A DNA stretch of 33,601 nt from positions 1 to 33,601 of the forward strand of contig SKSR01000216.1 of the NCBI GenBank assembly GCA_007122885.1, given 5' to 3'. A program made the translations under genes and the position numbers. The stretch's first letter is position 1; the number at the start of each line of letters is the position of its first letter. The notes below the pieces were generated by a model. That model searched no databases, was not told where the DNA came from, and was given only the letters and a program-made list of their open reading frames with translations. This DNA is from Gemmatimonadota bacterium. GTDB lineage: Bacteria > Gemmatimonadota > Gemmatimonadetes > Longimicrobiales > Gaopeijiaceae. Shown piece by piece: positions 1 through 7,303 of this stretch.

Positions 1-560
1 CCCTCGAATCGGAGATCCACCACGTAATTCCCGTTGTCCGTGACGAAAGGTTGTCCATCCTCCCGCGTCCGAATCTCGGGATGCGCTCCCAGCGACCGGA
101 AATAGGGAAGGTGCGCCGACCAGCCGAAGGGAACCACCTCCACGGGAAGTGGCTTCGTCTCCCCGAGCATCCGGACCAGCTTCCCTTCGTCGGCGATGAC
201 CAGGAACCGCCCCGCGGCCTGGGCCACGATCTTTTCCCGTAGAAGAGCCCCACCCAGGCCCTTCACCAGGTCCAGGTTGGGCGCCACTTCATCCGCCCCG
301 TCCACAGCCAGGGAGACCTCCACCCCCTCCCTCAGATCCACCAGGGGTATTTTCTCCGCCACGGCTACGGCCCGGGTCCACTCGGAGGTCGGCACCCCCT
401 CCACGTGGGTCAAGGAACCTGATCGGATACGCTCGCCGAGAGCCCGGAGGAAATGGCGGACGGTGGAGCCCGTCCCCAGGCCCAGCACCATGCCGTCCTC
501 GACCCTCTCCGCCGCTTTCCGGCCCACGAGCTCCTTCGCCTCCTCGGCCCCCCGGATCAT
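1..560 (-). CDS. rpiA: Ribose-5-phosphate isomerase A, partial (C-terminus beyond left edge)
   Basis: Reverse-strand reading from ATG at 558-560: MIRGAEEAKELVGRKAAERVEDGMVLGLGTGSTVRHFLRALGERI...AVDGADEVAPNLDLVKGLGGALLREKIVAQAAGRFLVIADEGKLV; the GLGTGST, DGADE and KGLGGALLREK motifs are RpiA hallmarks. The frame stays open to position 1. Confidence 0.93.
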   Translation of the reverse strand, partial: MIRGAEEAKELVGRKAAERVEDGMVLGLGTGSTVRHFLRALGERIRSGSLTHVEGVPTSEWTRAVAVAEKIPLVDLREGVEVSLAVDGADEVAPNLDLVKGLGGALLREKIVAQAAGRFLVIADEGKLVRMLGETKPLPVEVVPFGWSAHLPYFRSLGAHPEIRTREDGQPFVTDNGNYVVDLRFE

Positions 561-743
561 CGCGTCTTCTCCATGATGCCCGCTCTCTTCGCCCCCCGAC
601 CGCCGTAGGCCCTGGCGCTTGCCCTTTCCGCAGGTCGTTCCCGGCCGGAGCCATTCCCCGGCGGGCCTGGAACCCTGTGGAACCGCCCGGCACCGAATCT
701 ACCCCCGCCCCAAGGGGCAGGCCAGGGAGGGAACGCCCCGGCC

Positions 744-772
744 TTGACATAGGGTGGAACTTCGGACACTCT
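744..772 (+). promoter_or_regulatory. Candidate promoter for the aroF leader transcript (TTGACA at 744-749; weak -10 around 765-772)
   Basis: Exact TTGACA hexamer just upstream of the leader ORF; -10 is poor (GACACT/CACTCT). A start site near 777-781 would make the leader peptide mRNA nearly leaderless. Confidence 0.4.
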
Positions 773-780
773 CCGATACC

Positions 781-864
781 ATGTTCAAGCTCGGCGCATC
801 GACCTACGCCCCCGTCTATTCGTATCCGCTCCCCCACGGGAGAAGCGGAGGGTCCGGCGTGTAG
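781..864 (+). CDS. Putative attenuator leader peptide MFKLGASTYAPVYSYPLPHGRSGGSGV (27 aa)
   Basis: Short ORF ATG(781)...TAG(862-864) with one Phe and three Tyr codons, directly upstream of a terminator hairpin and the aroF gene. Confidence 0.6.
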   Translation: MFKLGASTYAPVYSYPLPHGRSGGSGV

Positions 865-894
865 AAGCGTTCGAAGCGAACACGGCGTGCTTTC

Positions 895-931
895 AGCGGC
901 TCCCGGATCACTCCGGGGGCCGCTTTTTTTT
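895..931 (+). terminator. Intrinsic terminator / attenuator upstream of aroF
   Basis: AGCGGCTCCCGG (895-906) pairs with CCGGGGGCCGCT (913-924), 12 bp with one G.U wobble, followed by eight T (924-931). Confidence 0.85.
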
Positions 932-970
932 CATCATCACGAGGGCGATCCGCCCTGCAGGAGAACCGAC

Positions 971-2050
971 ATGATCATCGTGACGCGACCTGATGCCACG
1001 GAGGAGGACATCGATCGGATCCGCGAGAGAGTGGAGGCCTTGGGGGTCCGAACCCATCTCTCCCGGGGAGCGCACCACTGCGTCATCGGGTGTGTGGGCG
1101 ACGAAGAGCCCGTAGCCGAGCTCCCCCTCCGCTCCATGCCCGGGGTGGAAGCCGTCCACCCGGTCATGAAGCCCTACAAGCTCGCCGCTCGTGAGTTCGT
1201 GGCGGAGCCCACGGAGATCCCACTGGGCGACGGGGTGGTGGGAGGCTCCCGGTTCACGGTGGTGGCCGGCCCCTGCTCCGTGGAAGGTCGGGAGATGCTG
1301 TCCGCCACGGCGAAAGCCGTTCGAGACGCGGGAGCCCACGCCCTCCGAGGCGGAGCGTTCAAGCCGCGTACGTCCCCCTACTCGTTCCGGGGCCTGGGGA
1401 TGGAAGGTTTGGAGCTCCTGGCCGAGGTCCGCCGGGAGGACGGGCTCCCCGTGGTCACGGAGGTGATGGATACCCGCCAGGTCGAGGTGGTGGCCGAGCA
1501 CGCCGACCTCCTTCAGATCGGCGCCCGAAACATGCAGAACTTCGCCCTCCTATCGGAAGTCGGCAGGGTGCAACGCCCCGTCCTCCTCAAGCGCGGAATG
1601 TCGGCCACCGTCGAGGATCTGGTCCTGGCGGCGGAATACGTCATGCGGCAGGGGAACACCCATGTGATCCTCTGCGAACGCGGAATCCGAACCTTCGAGA
1701 CCGCCACGAGGAATACGATGGACTTGGGGGCGATTCCCATCCTCAAACGGGAAACGCACTTGCCGGTTCTGGCCGATCCCAGCCACGCAGGCGGGCTTCG
1801 TGAGCTGGTGGCCCCCCTGGGCTACGGAGCCGCCGCCGCCGGCGCGGACGGGCTCATGGTGGAGGTGCACCCCGAACCTGCAGCCGCACTGTCGGACGGC
1901 GACCAGTCGTTGACTTTCCCGGGGTTCCGGAGCTTCATGGAGGGTCTGGAGAGGTTCGTGGTGGCCGCCGGACGGACGCTTCGGGATGGGGTGGAGCATG
2001 CCGCTCCGCCGGAATCGGAGAAGGCAGGGGCTCCGGCCACCACGGCGTGA
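971..2050 (+). CDS. aroF: 3-deoxy-7-phosphoheptulonate (DAHP) synthase with N-terminal ferredoxin-like regulatory domain
   Basis: MIIVTRPDATEEDIDRIRERVEALGV...VVAGPCSVEGREML...GGAFKPRTSPYSFRGLG...LLQIGARNMQNFALL...LKRGMSATVEDLVLAAEYV...DPSHAGG; SD-like GCAGGAG upstream of ATG 971. The 677 start in the ORF track is an open-frame extension. Confidence 0.96.
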   Translation: MIIVTRPDATEEDIDRIRERVEALGVRTHLSRGAHHCVIGCVGDEEPVAELPLRSMPGVEAVHPVMKPYKLAAREFVAEPTEIPLGDGVVGGSRFTVVAGPCSVEGREMLSATAKAVRDAGAHALRGGAFKPRTSPYSFRGLGMEGLELLAEVRREDGLPVVTEVMDTRQVEVVAEHADLLQIGARNMQNFALLSEVGRVQRPVLLKRGMSATVEDLVLAAEYVMRQGNTHVILCERGIRTFETATRNTMDLGAIPILKRETHLPVLADPSHAGGLRELVAPLGYGAAAAGADGLMVEVHPEPAAALSDGDQSLTFPGFRSFMEGLERFVVAAGRTLRDGVEHAAPPESEKAGAPATTA

Positions 2051-2076
2051 CCGGGACGGACTGGGAGGCCGGAGAG

Positions 2077-2103
2077 CTCCCGGCGGAGAGGATCCGCCGG
2101 GGG
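2077..2103. terminator. Strong hairpin between convergent aroF and argR (no clear T-tract)
   Basis: CCCGGCGGA (2079-2087)/TCCGCCGGG (2093-2101), perfect 9 bp with 5-nt loop, extendable by 2 pairs. Confidence 0.5.
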
Positions 2104-2114
2104 CGACGGGCCGG

Positions 2115-2594
2115 CTATTCCTTCCGGGGTTCCCACCGGGCGATGGTTTCGATACGCCTCTGGACGCGGGGCAAGTGCTCGGGATCCCGGAGGATGACGA
2201 GGATCGTATCGTGACCGGCCAGGGTCCCCAACACTTCCGGCCAGCCCTCCCAATCCAATCCGAGGGCCACCGCCTGGGCGCCGCCGGTCATGGTGCGGAT
2301 CACCAGGAGGTTTCCGCTGCCCTCGGAGGAGATGTAGAGGGTCGGGAGGAGGGTCTCCAGAGGAGGGGTGTTCTCCCACTCCTCCGGCAGGGTGTAATAC
2401 GGGTGTCCTTCGGCGCCCGGGATCTTCACCAGCCGGAGTTCCCGGATGTCGCGGGAAAGGGTGGCCTGGGTAACGTCGATCCCCTTCTTCAGGAGCAACT
2501 CCCGGAGCGCTTCTTGGCTGCCCACTCTGTGCGAGCGGATGATCTCCAGGATCGCGGCCTGCCTCTCCTGCTTCGCCACCGAGCCGCCCCTCAC
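2115..2594 (-). CDS. argR: Arginine repressor ArgR
   Basis: VRGGSVAKQERQAAILEIIRSHRVGSQEALRELLLKKGIDVTQATLSRDIRELRLVK...VIRTMTGGAQAVALGLD...VLGTLAGHDTILVILRD; ArgR DNA-binding and hexamerisation motifs. GTG start at 2594 overlaps the upstream stop; GTG 2579 is an alternative. Confidence 0.92.
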   Translation of the reverse strand: MRGGSVAKQERQAAILEIIRSHRVGSQEALRELLLKKGIDVTQATLSRDIRELRLVKIPGAEGHPYYTLPEEWENTPPLETLLPTLYISSEGSGNLLVIRTMTGGAQAVALGLDWEGWPEVLGTLAGHDTILVILRDPEHLPRVQRRIETIARWEPRKE

Positions 2595-3037
2595 GCCACC
2601 TTCTCCACCAGGTCGTTCAGAACCTCGGGCTCCACCCCCAGGCTTCTTCCCTCCTCCTTTCCTTCCCGAAGAAGCAGCACCGTGGGCACGCTGTGCACCC
2701 CGTATTCGGTGACCCACTCGGGGGCTCGATCGGTGTCCAACTTGACCACGAGGATCCGGCCGGCCCACCGTCGGGCCAACTCCGCCAGGGTCGGATCGAG
2801 CCACTTGCACGGCCCACACCACTCCGCGTAGAAGTCCAGCAGGACCGGAACGGGCGAGCGAACCACGGTCGTCTCGAAGTCCTCCGAGTCCACGGGCACC
2901 GGCCGGTCCACCGGAAGGTCCGCCCCACATCCGGGACATTCGGTGGTCCGGCGTCCCGGGGAGAGGAGCACCGATCCTCGCTCGAGACAGCTGGGGCAAC
3001 GAAGCTGGAGGGTGCGGCTGGGTTCGGCTTGGGACAC
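2591..3037 (-). CDS. Thioredoxin with N-terminal zinc ribbon (thioredoxin 2/TrxC-like)
   Basis: N-terminal CPSC...CPGC pairs, then VLLDFYAEWCGPCKWLDPTLAELARR...VVKLDTDRAPEWVTEYGVHSVPTVLLL. Confidence 0.93.
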   Translation of the reverse strand: MSQAEPSRTLQLRCPSCLERGSVLLSPGRRTTECPGCGADLPVDRPVPVDSEDFETTVVRSPVPVLLDFYAEWCGPCKWLDPTLAELARRWAGRILVVKLDTDRAPEWVTEYGVHSVPTVLLLREGKEEGRSLGVEPEVLNDLVEKVA

Positions 3038-3163
3038 AGGGCTTTATCCTGCTGGAGCTGAGTTGCCACGGAACCGGGGAATGCCATCGACAGATGGTCC
3101 CGGACCACGGGATCCCGTGAAGCTATGGAAGACATTGGTCGAAATCCAGGGACTCAAGCCCCT

Positions 3164-3201
3164 GTGCACCCGATCCGGTGAACCCTAGCTTCCGGGTGCA
3201 C
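3164..3201. repeat. Inverted repeat GTGCACCCG-N20-CGGGTGCAC upstream of the PLP dehydratase gene
   Basis: 3164-3172 and 3193-3201 are perfect reverse complements (9 bp). Confidence 0.6.
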
Positions 3202-3244
3202 GTCCGCTCCGGATGCCAGACACGCTCCCAATCACCGTCTACCC

Positions 3245-4246
3245 ATGGAAGCCCAACGAGATCGAGCCGAAGCCCTGGAACGGCTCCTGGACAAGATTCC
3301 CCAGGCCGCCGCTCGAATCCGGGGACGCGTCCATCGGACTCCCCTTCTTTCGTCGCGAACCCTCGGGTCCATGGTCCGAGCCCCGGTTCACCTGAAGGCG
3401 GAGAACCTTCAGAAGACCGGATCCTTCAAGGTACGTGGGGCCCTTCACCGGGTTTCGACGCTGACGGAGGAGGAGCGGCGCCGGGGAGTGGTGAGTGTGT
3501 CGGCAGGCAATCACGCCCAGGCACTGGCCTGGGCGGCCGGGGCCGAGCAGGTTCCCGCCACTCTGGTCATGCCCGCCTCCGCCTCGCAAACGAAGGTCGA
3601 CGCCGTCCGGGCCTACGGTGCCCGAGCCCTCCTGCACGGGGATGTCTTCCAGGCGTTCGAGAAGGCGCTCGAGCTGGAACGACGGGAGGGACTCGTCTTC
3701 GTCCACCCGTTCGACGAACCGGACGTGGTAGCGGGACAGGGCACGGTCGGTCTGGAGATCGCCGAGGATCTCCAGGAGGTGGAAACCGTGGTCGTGCCGG
3801 TGGGCGGCGGGGGCCTGCTGGCCGGCACCGCGGCGGCCCTGAAGGGGCGAGGCTCGGGACCCCGCATCGTGGGGGTGGAGCCGGAAGGGGCGGCCTCCCT
3901 CCATGCGAGCCTGCGAGCCGGCCGAGCCGTTCGTCTGGACCGGGTGGACACGGTGGCCGATGGACTCGCGCCCCCCATGGCCGGCACGCTGGCCCTGGAG
4001 GCGGCCGAAGAGTGGGTGGACGAGGTGGTCCTGGTGACCGACGACGAGATCCGAGACGCCATGCGCTTCATCCTGAGCCGGGCCAAGCTCCTGACCGAGC
4101 CCGCCGGAGCGGCCGGGGTCGCCGGGCTTCTCTCAGGCAGGATCACCGGAGCGCTGGAGGGCCCGGTGGTGGCGATCCTGTCCGGGGGCAACGTGGACCC
4201 CACCCTCCTGAGAGAGATCCTGGCCGAACCGGACCCGCGAGGATAG
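3245..4246 (+). CDS. Threonine/serine dehydratase-like PLP enzyme (fold type II, no ACT domain)
   Basis: PVHLKAENLQKTGSFKVRGALHRV (PLP Lys), SAGNHAQALAW, VPVGGGGLLAG, EPAGAAGVAGLL, ILSGGNVD. Confidence 0.9.
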   Translation: MEAQRDRAEALERLLDKIPQAAARIRGRVHRTPLLSSRTLGSMVRAPVHLKAENLQKTGSFKVRGALHRVSTLTEEERRRGVVSVSAGNHAQALAWAAGAEQVPATLVMPASASQTKVDAVRAYGARALLHGDVFQAFEKALELERREGLVFVHPFDEPDVVAGQGTVGLEIAEDLQEVETVVVPVGGGGLLAGTAAALKGRGSGPRIVGVEPEGAASLHASLRAGRAVRLDRVDTVADGLAPPMAGTLALEAAEEWVDEVVLVTDDEIRDAMRFILSRAKLLTEPAGAAGVAGLLSGRITGALEGPVVAILSGGNVDPTLLREILAEPDPRG

Positions 4247-4250
4247 GACC

Positions 4251-5063
4251 GTGTGTCGAATGGTGGGATACCTGGGCCCGGCCCGCTCCCCGGCCGACCT
4301 CCTCTTCCACGGGACACACTCCCTGGAGCACCAGAGCCACAGCCCCCGAGAGCTCCTCCACGGCACGGTCAATGTGGACGGCTACGGGGTCGCCTGGTAT
4401 CCCGAGGACCCTCCCGGGGCCGGTGCGCCCGTAAGAATCGCCGAAGCTCGTCCCATCTGGCACGACCCCGACCTGGAGCCGCTTCTCCGGACGGTGCGAG
4501 CACGTGCCGCATTGGCCGCGATCCGGAACACGACCCCCGGCATCCCGACGGACCGAACCGGGGTGGCGCCCCTCACATCGGGACCGTGGGCCTTCGTGCT
4601 CAACGGATTCATCCAGGACTTTCGGCGAACGCTCATGCGGCCGCTCCACTCCCTCCTCCCGAACCCGGTCTACCAGCAGCTTCAGGGAGGTTCGGACACG
4701 GAAGCCCTCTTCCTCCTCTTGCAGACGGGCCTCCGAGAAGGGCTGAGCCTTTCCGAGGCCACGGCCAGGGTGGTCCACCGAACGCTCGAATTGGGTGACG
4801 GAGAAGGGCTCGAGATTCAACTGAACATGCTTACCTGCGACGGACGAACCCTCGTGGCCACCCGGGCGGGAACGGAAGAAGAACAGAACTCCCTGTACGT
4901 TCGCAATTCCGGCTTCTCGGAAGGCGATGGTGGGTTCATCGTGGCATCCGAAGCGCTGGACGACGAATCGGGTTGGCAGCCGGTGCCCCCGGGAACGCTG
5001 GTGACCTCAACCCTGGACGGTGGAGCCCGGATCGAGCCCCTGGCCTCCATCGACGACGGCTGA
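4251..5063 (+). CDS. egtC: Class II glutamine amidotransferase, EgtC-like (gamma-glutamyl hercynylcysteine sulfoxide hydrolase)
   Basis: GTG start followed directly by the catalytic Cys (M-C-R-M-V-G-Y-L-G); GYGVAWY, ALAAIRNTTPG, FVLNGFIQDFRRTL, GGSDTEALFLLL; adjacent to egtA/D/B. Confidence 0.85.
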   Translation: MCRMVGYLGPARSPADLLFHGTHSLEHQSHSPRELLHGTVNVDGYGVAWYPEDPPGAGAPVRIAEARPIWHDPDLEPLLRTVRARAALAAIRNTTPGIPTDRTGVAPLTSGPWAFVLNGFIQDFRRTLMRPLHSLLPNPVYQQLQGGSDTEALFLLLQTGLREGLSLSEATARVVHRTLELGDGEGLEIQLNMLTCDGRTLVATRAGTEEEQNSLYVRNSGFSEGDGGFIVASEALDDESGWQPVPPGTLVTSTLDGGARIEPLASIDDG

Positions 5064-6344
5064 GTCCGAGCTCTCGGTCGTCCCCCCCCCTCGCTGATCG
5101 GAGGTGGCGTCCCAGCCGTCCCGACCCCTTGCCGTGTACCTGGCTGCGAACTCCCGGGCCACCTCCAGCGATGCCCCGTCGACCACATCCGGCAGATCCG
5201 CGGCACCCTCCAGGGCCAATCCCCACACCTCCTCGGCCAGGGCTGCGAGCTCCGGGTCCTCCATCCCGGCCCGGCCCGCCCGGGCCATCAGGTCATCGGA
5301 AGGAGCCGGAAGGAGGTCCTGTGCTCGCGCTCGCGCCTCCGGGTGGTATAGGACGCCCACCAGGAACACGAGGGGCGCCGCCAGTAGCTCCGGGGGAAGT
5401 GCGTCCACCGAGCGAAGTTCCAGGTACCCTCGTGGCCGAACCTCCGGGAAGAGGGTAGTGAGATGGGCTCGCCAATCGTCCAGGTCCGCCCTCCCCTCCT
5501 CCACGACCTCCCGGAAGGAGGGAGGAGGTGAGCTTTCCGAGAGGAGGAAGGCCGGGGCGTCCAATGCGGCTTCGAGGTAACGAGCCACCGGGTCCCCTTC
5601 CCTGGCCCACCAGATTCCGGTGCGACCAGGATCCAGGTGCCGCCACTGATGGGCCCTGTAGTTCCGGTGACCCGTTTCGGTCCCCTCGTGCATTCTGGAG
5701 TTGGCGAACACCGCCGTCGTGATGGGAGCCAGGGCGTTGGCCAGCGCCCACTGGGTCGGCCAGGGGTCCACCCAATCCAGGTTCACGTGAACCGCCGCCG
5801 TCTGCCGCATCATCCGGCGACCCCAAGGGCCGATCCTGGAAAGGTGCCGGTCCATCCGGAGGTAGCGCTCGCCATGAACCTGCAGGCTGGCCTCCTCCTT
5901 CCGCGTGAGCGGATCCATTCCACGGTAGATCAGTCGGATCCCCCGCTCCTGCGCCTCCCTATCCAGCTCGGTCAGATCCCTGTGGGCACGCTCCAGGAGC
6001 TCCCACACTCCGGCCGATGGGGTGGAGACCCACTCCACCTGACCGCCCGGCTCGAAAGCGATCCGGTCGCCGCTCTCGGTCCGAAACCCGGGAATCGATT
6101 CGGAGGACGTGTCCTGCCAGCGCCGCTTGTCCGCGAGGGCTCGGACCGCGTCGAGGGTTCCCCGCCCGTCGGTCGAGACCAGGTCGGCGGCTCCGTGGCG
6201 CTCCAGGTCGAGGGCCAACGCTTCCACCTCGACTCCGACTCTCAGTCGGCCGGAATCGGGTTCGACACAAGCCTCCCTTCCCCCGGGAAAAGCCACTTCC
6301 CGAAGGTGCGCGGCCAACGCCTCGGGTATCAGGCCTCCAGCCAC
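5007..6344 (-). CDS. egtA: Glutamate-cysteine ligase family protein, EgtA-like
   Basis: RVGVEVEALALD, FEPGGQVEWVSTPS, TAAVHVNLDW, NSRMHEGTETGHRNYRAHQW, HLTTLFPEVRPRGYLELRSVDALP; 16-bp overlap with egtD. Confidence 0.87.
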   Translation of the reverse strand: MAGGLIPEALAAHLREVAFPGGREACVEPDSGRLRVGVEVEALALDLERHGAADLVSTDGRGTLDAVRALADKRRWQDTSSESIPGFRTESGDRIAFEPGGQVEWVSTPSAGVWELLERAHRDLTELDREAQERGIRLIYRGMDPLTRKEEASLQVHGERYLRMDRHLSRIGPWGRRMMRQTAAVHVNLDWVDPWPTQWALANALAPITTAVFANSRMHEGTETGHRNYRAHQWRHLDPGRTGIWWAREGDPVARYLEAALDAPAFLLSESSPPPSFREVVEEGRADLDDWRAHLTTLFPEVRPRGYLELRSVDALPPELLAAPLVFLVGVLYHPEARARAQDLLPAPSDDLMARAGRAGMEDPELAALAEEVWGLALEGAADLPDVVDGASLEVAREFAARYTARGRDGWDATSDQRGGGTTESSDSAVVDGGQGLDPGSTVQG

Positions 6345-7303
6345 TCCCCGTCCGTCTCCGCCAGAACGAGTGCGAAGCGCTCAGCCTCGTCCGGCTGCCA
6401 GGTTTCCAACCGGAAGCCGGCCCGCTCCAGGAAACCCTCGATGGTGGAGCGGTCGTACTTGGAGCTGATCTCGGTCCGGATCTCCTCCCCTTCGGCCACG
6501 GAGATCGTCCCCCCATCGGGAACGCGTACCTGCTGATCCTCCAGCGCCACGAGTCCGATCTCCATCCGACCGTGCTCCGGGTTGTAGCGGGCTCGATGCT
6601 CGAAGGCATCGGGGCGGAAGTTCGTCCGCAGTCGCCGATTCAGTACGTGGAGGATGTTCCGGTTGAACTCCGCGGTTACCCCTCGCGAGTCGTTGTAGGC
6701 CGCCTCCAAGTCGTCCACGCTCTTCCCGGGGCCCGGGCGCAGGTCGATCCCCAGCAACAGACGGTCCCCGTCGACCATCTCCCCACGAATCCGACGAAGG
6801 AGGGTCTCGGCCTGTTCCGGATAGAAGTTGCCCAGAGTGCTTCCCAGGAGGAGAAAGAGCGCGGGTCGTGGGAGATCGCCCTGGAGGACCAGGGACGAGG
6901 TCATGTCACGAGCCTGCGGCCGGATCTCCAGGGACGGATAGTCCGCACGAAGCTCCTGGGCCACCCGCATCAGGAACTCCTCGCTCACGTCCACGGGCAC
7001 GAACAAGCCCCCTCCCCCCCCGTCCCTCAGAGCGTCCAGGGCCACACGAGTCTTCCTGGAGCTCCCGGCGCCCAACTCCACCAGGGTCCTCGGAGCCAGT
7101 TCCGCAATCCATCCCGGGACCCACCGAACCAGGAGTTCCTCTTCCGCTCGAGTCAGGTAGTATTCCGGGAGACGGGTGATCTCCTCAAAGAGCTCGGACC
7201 CGCGTTCATCGTAGAAATACTTGGGCGACAGCTCCTTGCGTGCTCCCGAAAGGCCCTGGAGCACCTCCTCCCGCATGGACAGTGTGCCCACCGCATCGCT
7301 CAT
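6329..7303 (-). CDS. egtD: L-histidine N-alpha-methyltransferase
   Basis: MSDAVGTLSMREEVLQGLSGARKELSPKYFYDERGSELFEEITRLPEYYLTRAEEELL...ELGAGSSRKTRVALDAL...LLGSTLGNFYPEQAETLLRRI...VTAEFNRNILHVLNRRLRTNF; start at 7303 with ATGA overlap to egtB. Confidence 0.95.
   Translation of the reverse strand: MSDAVGTLSMREEVLQGLSGARKELSPKYFYDERGSELFEEITRLPEYYLTRAEEELLVRWVPGWIAELAPRTLVELGAGSSRKTRVALDALRDGGGGGLFVPVDVSEEFLMRVAQELRADYPSLEIRPQARDMTSSLVLQGDLPRPALFLLLGSTLGNFYPEQAETLLRRIRGEMVDGDRLLLGIDLRPGPGKSVDDLEAAYNDSRGVTAEFNRNILHVLNRRLRTNFRPDAFEHRARYNPEHGRMEIGLVALEDQQVRVPDGGTISVAEGEEIRTEISSKYDRSTIEGFLERAGFRLETWQPDEAERFALVLAETDGEWLEA

Noticed and set aside
677-970. N-terminal extension of aroF from ATG 677
   Set aside because: Low-complexity Pro/Arg/Ser-rich, passes through the terminator and T-run; ATG 971 has an SD and matches family N-termini.
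3178-4434. 418-aa plus-strand ORF overlapping the PLP dehydratase
   Set aside because: Gly/Arg/Pro-rich alternate-frame translation of a clear PLP enzyme.
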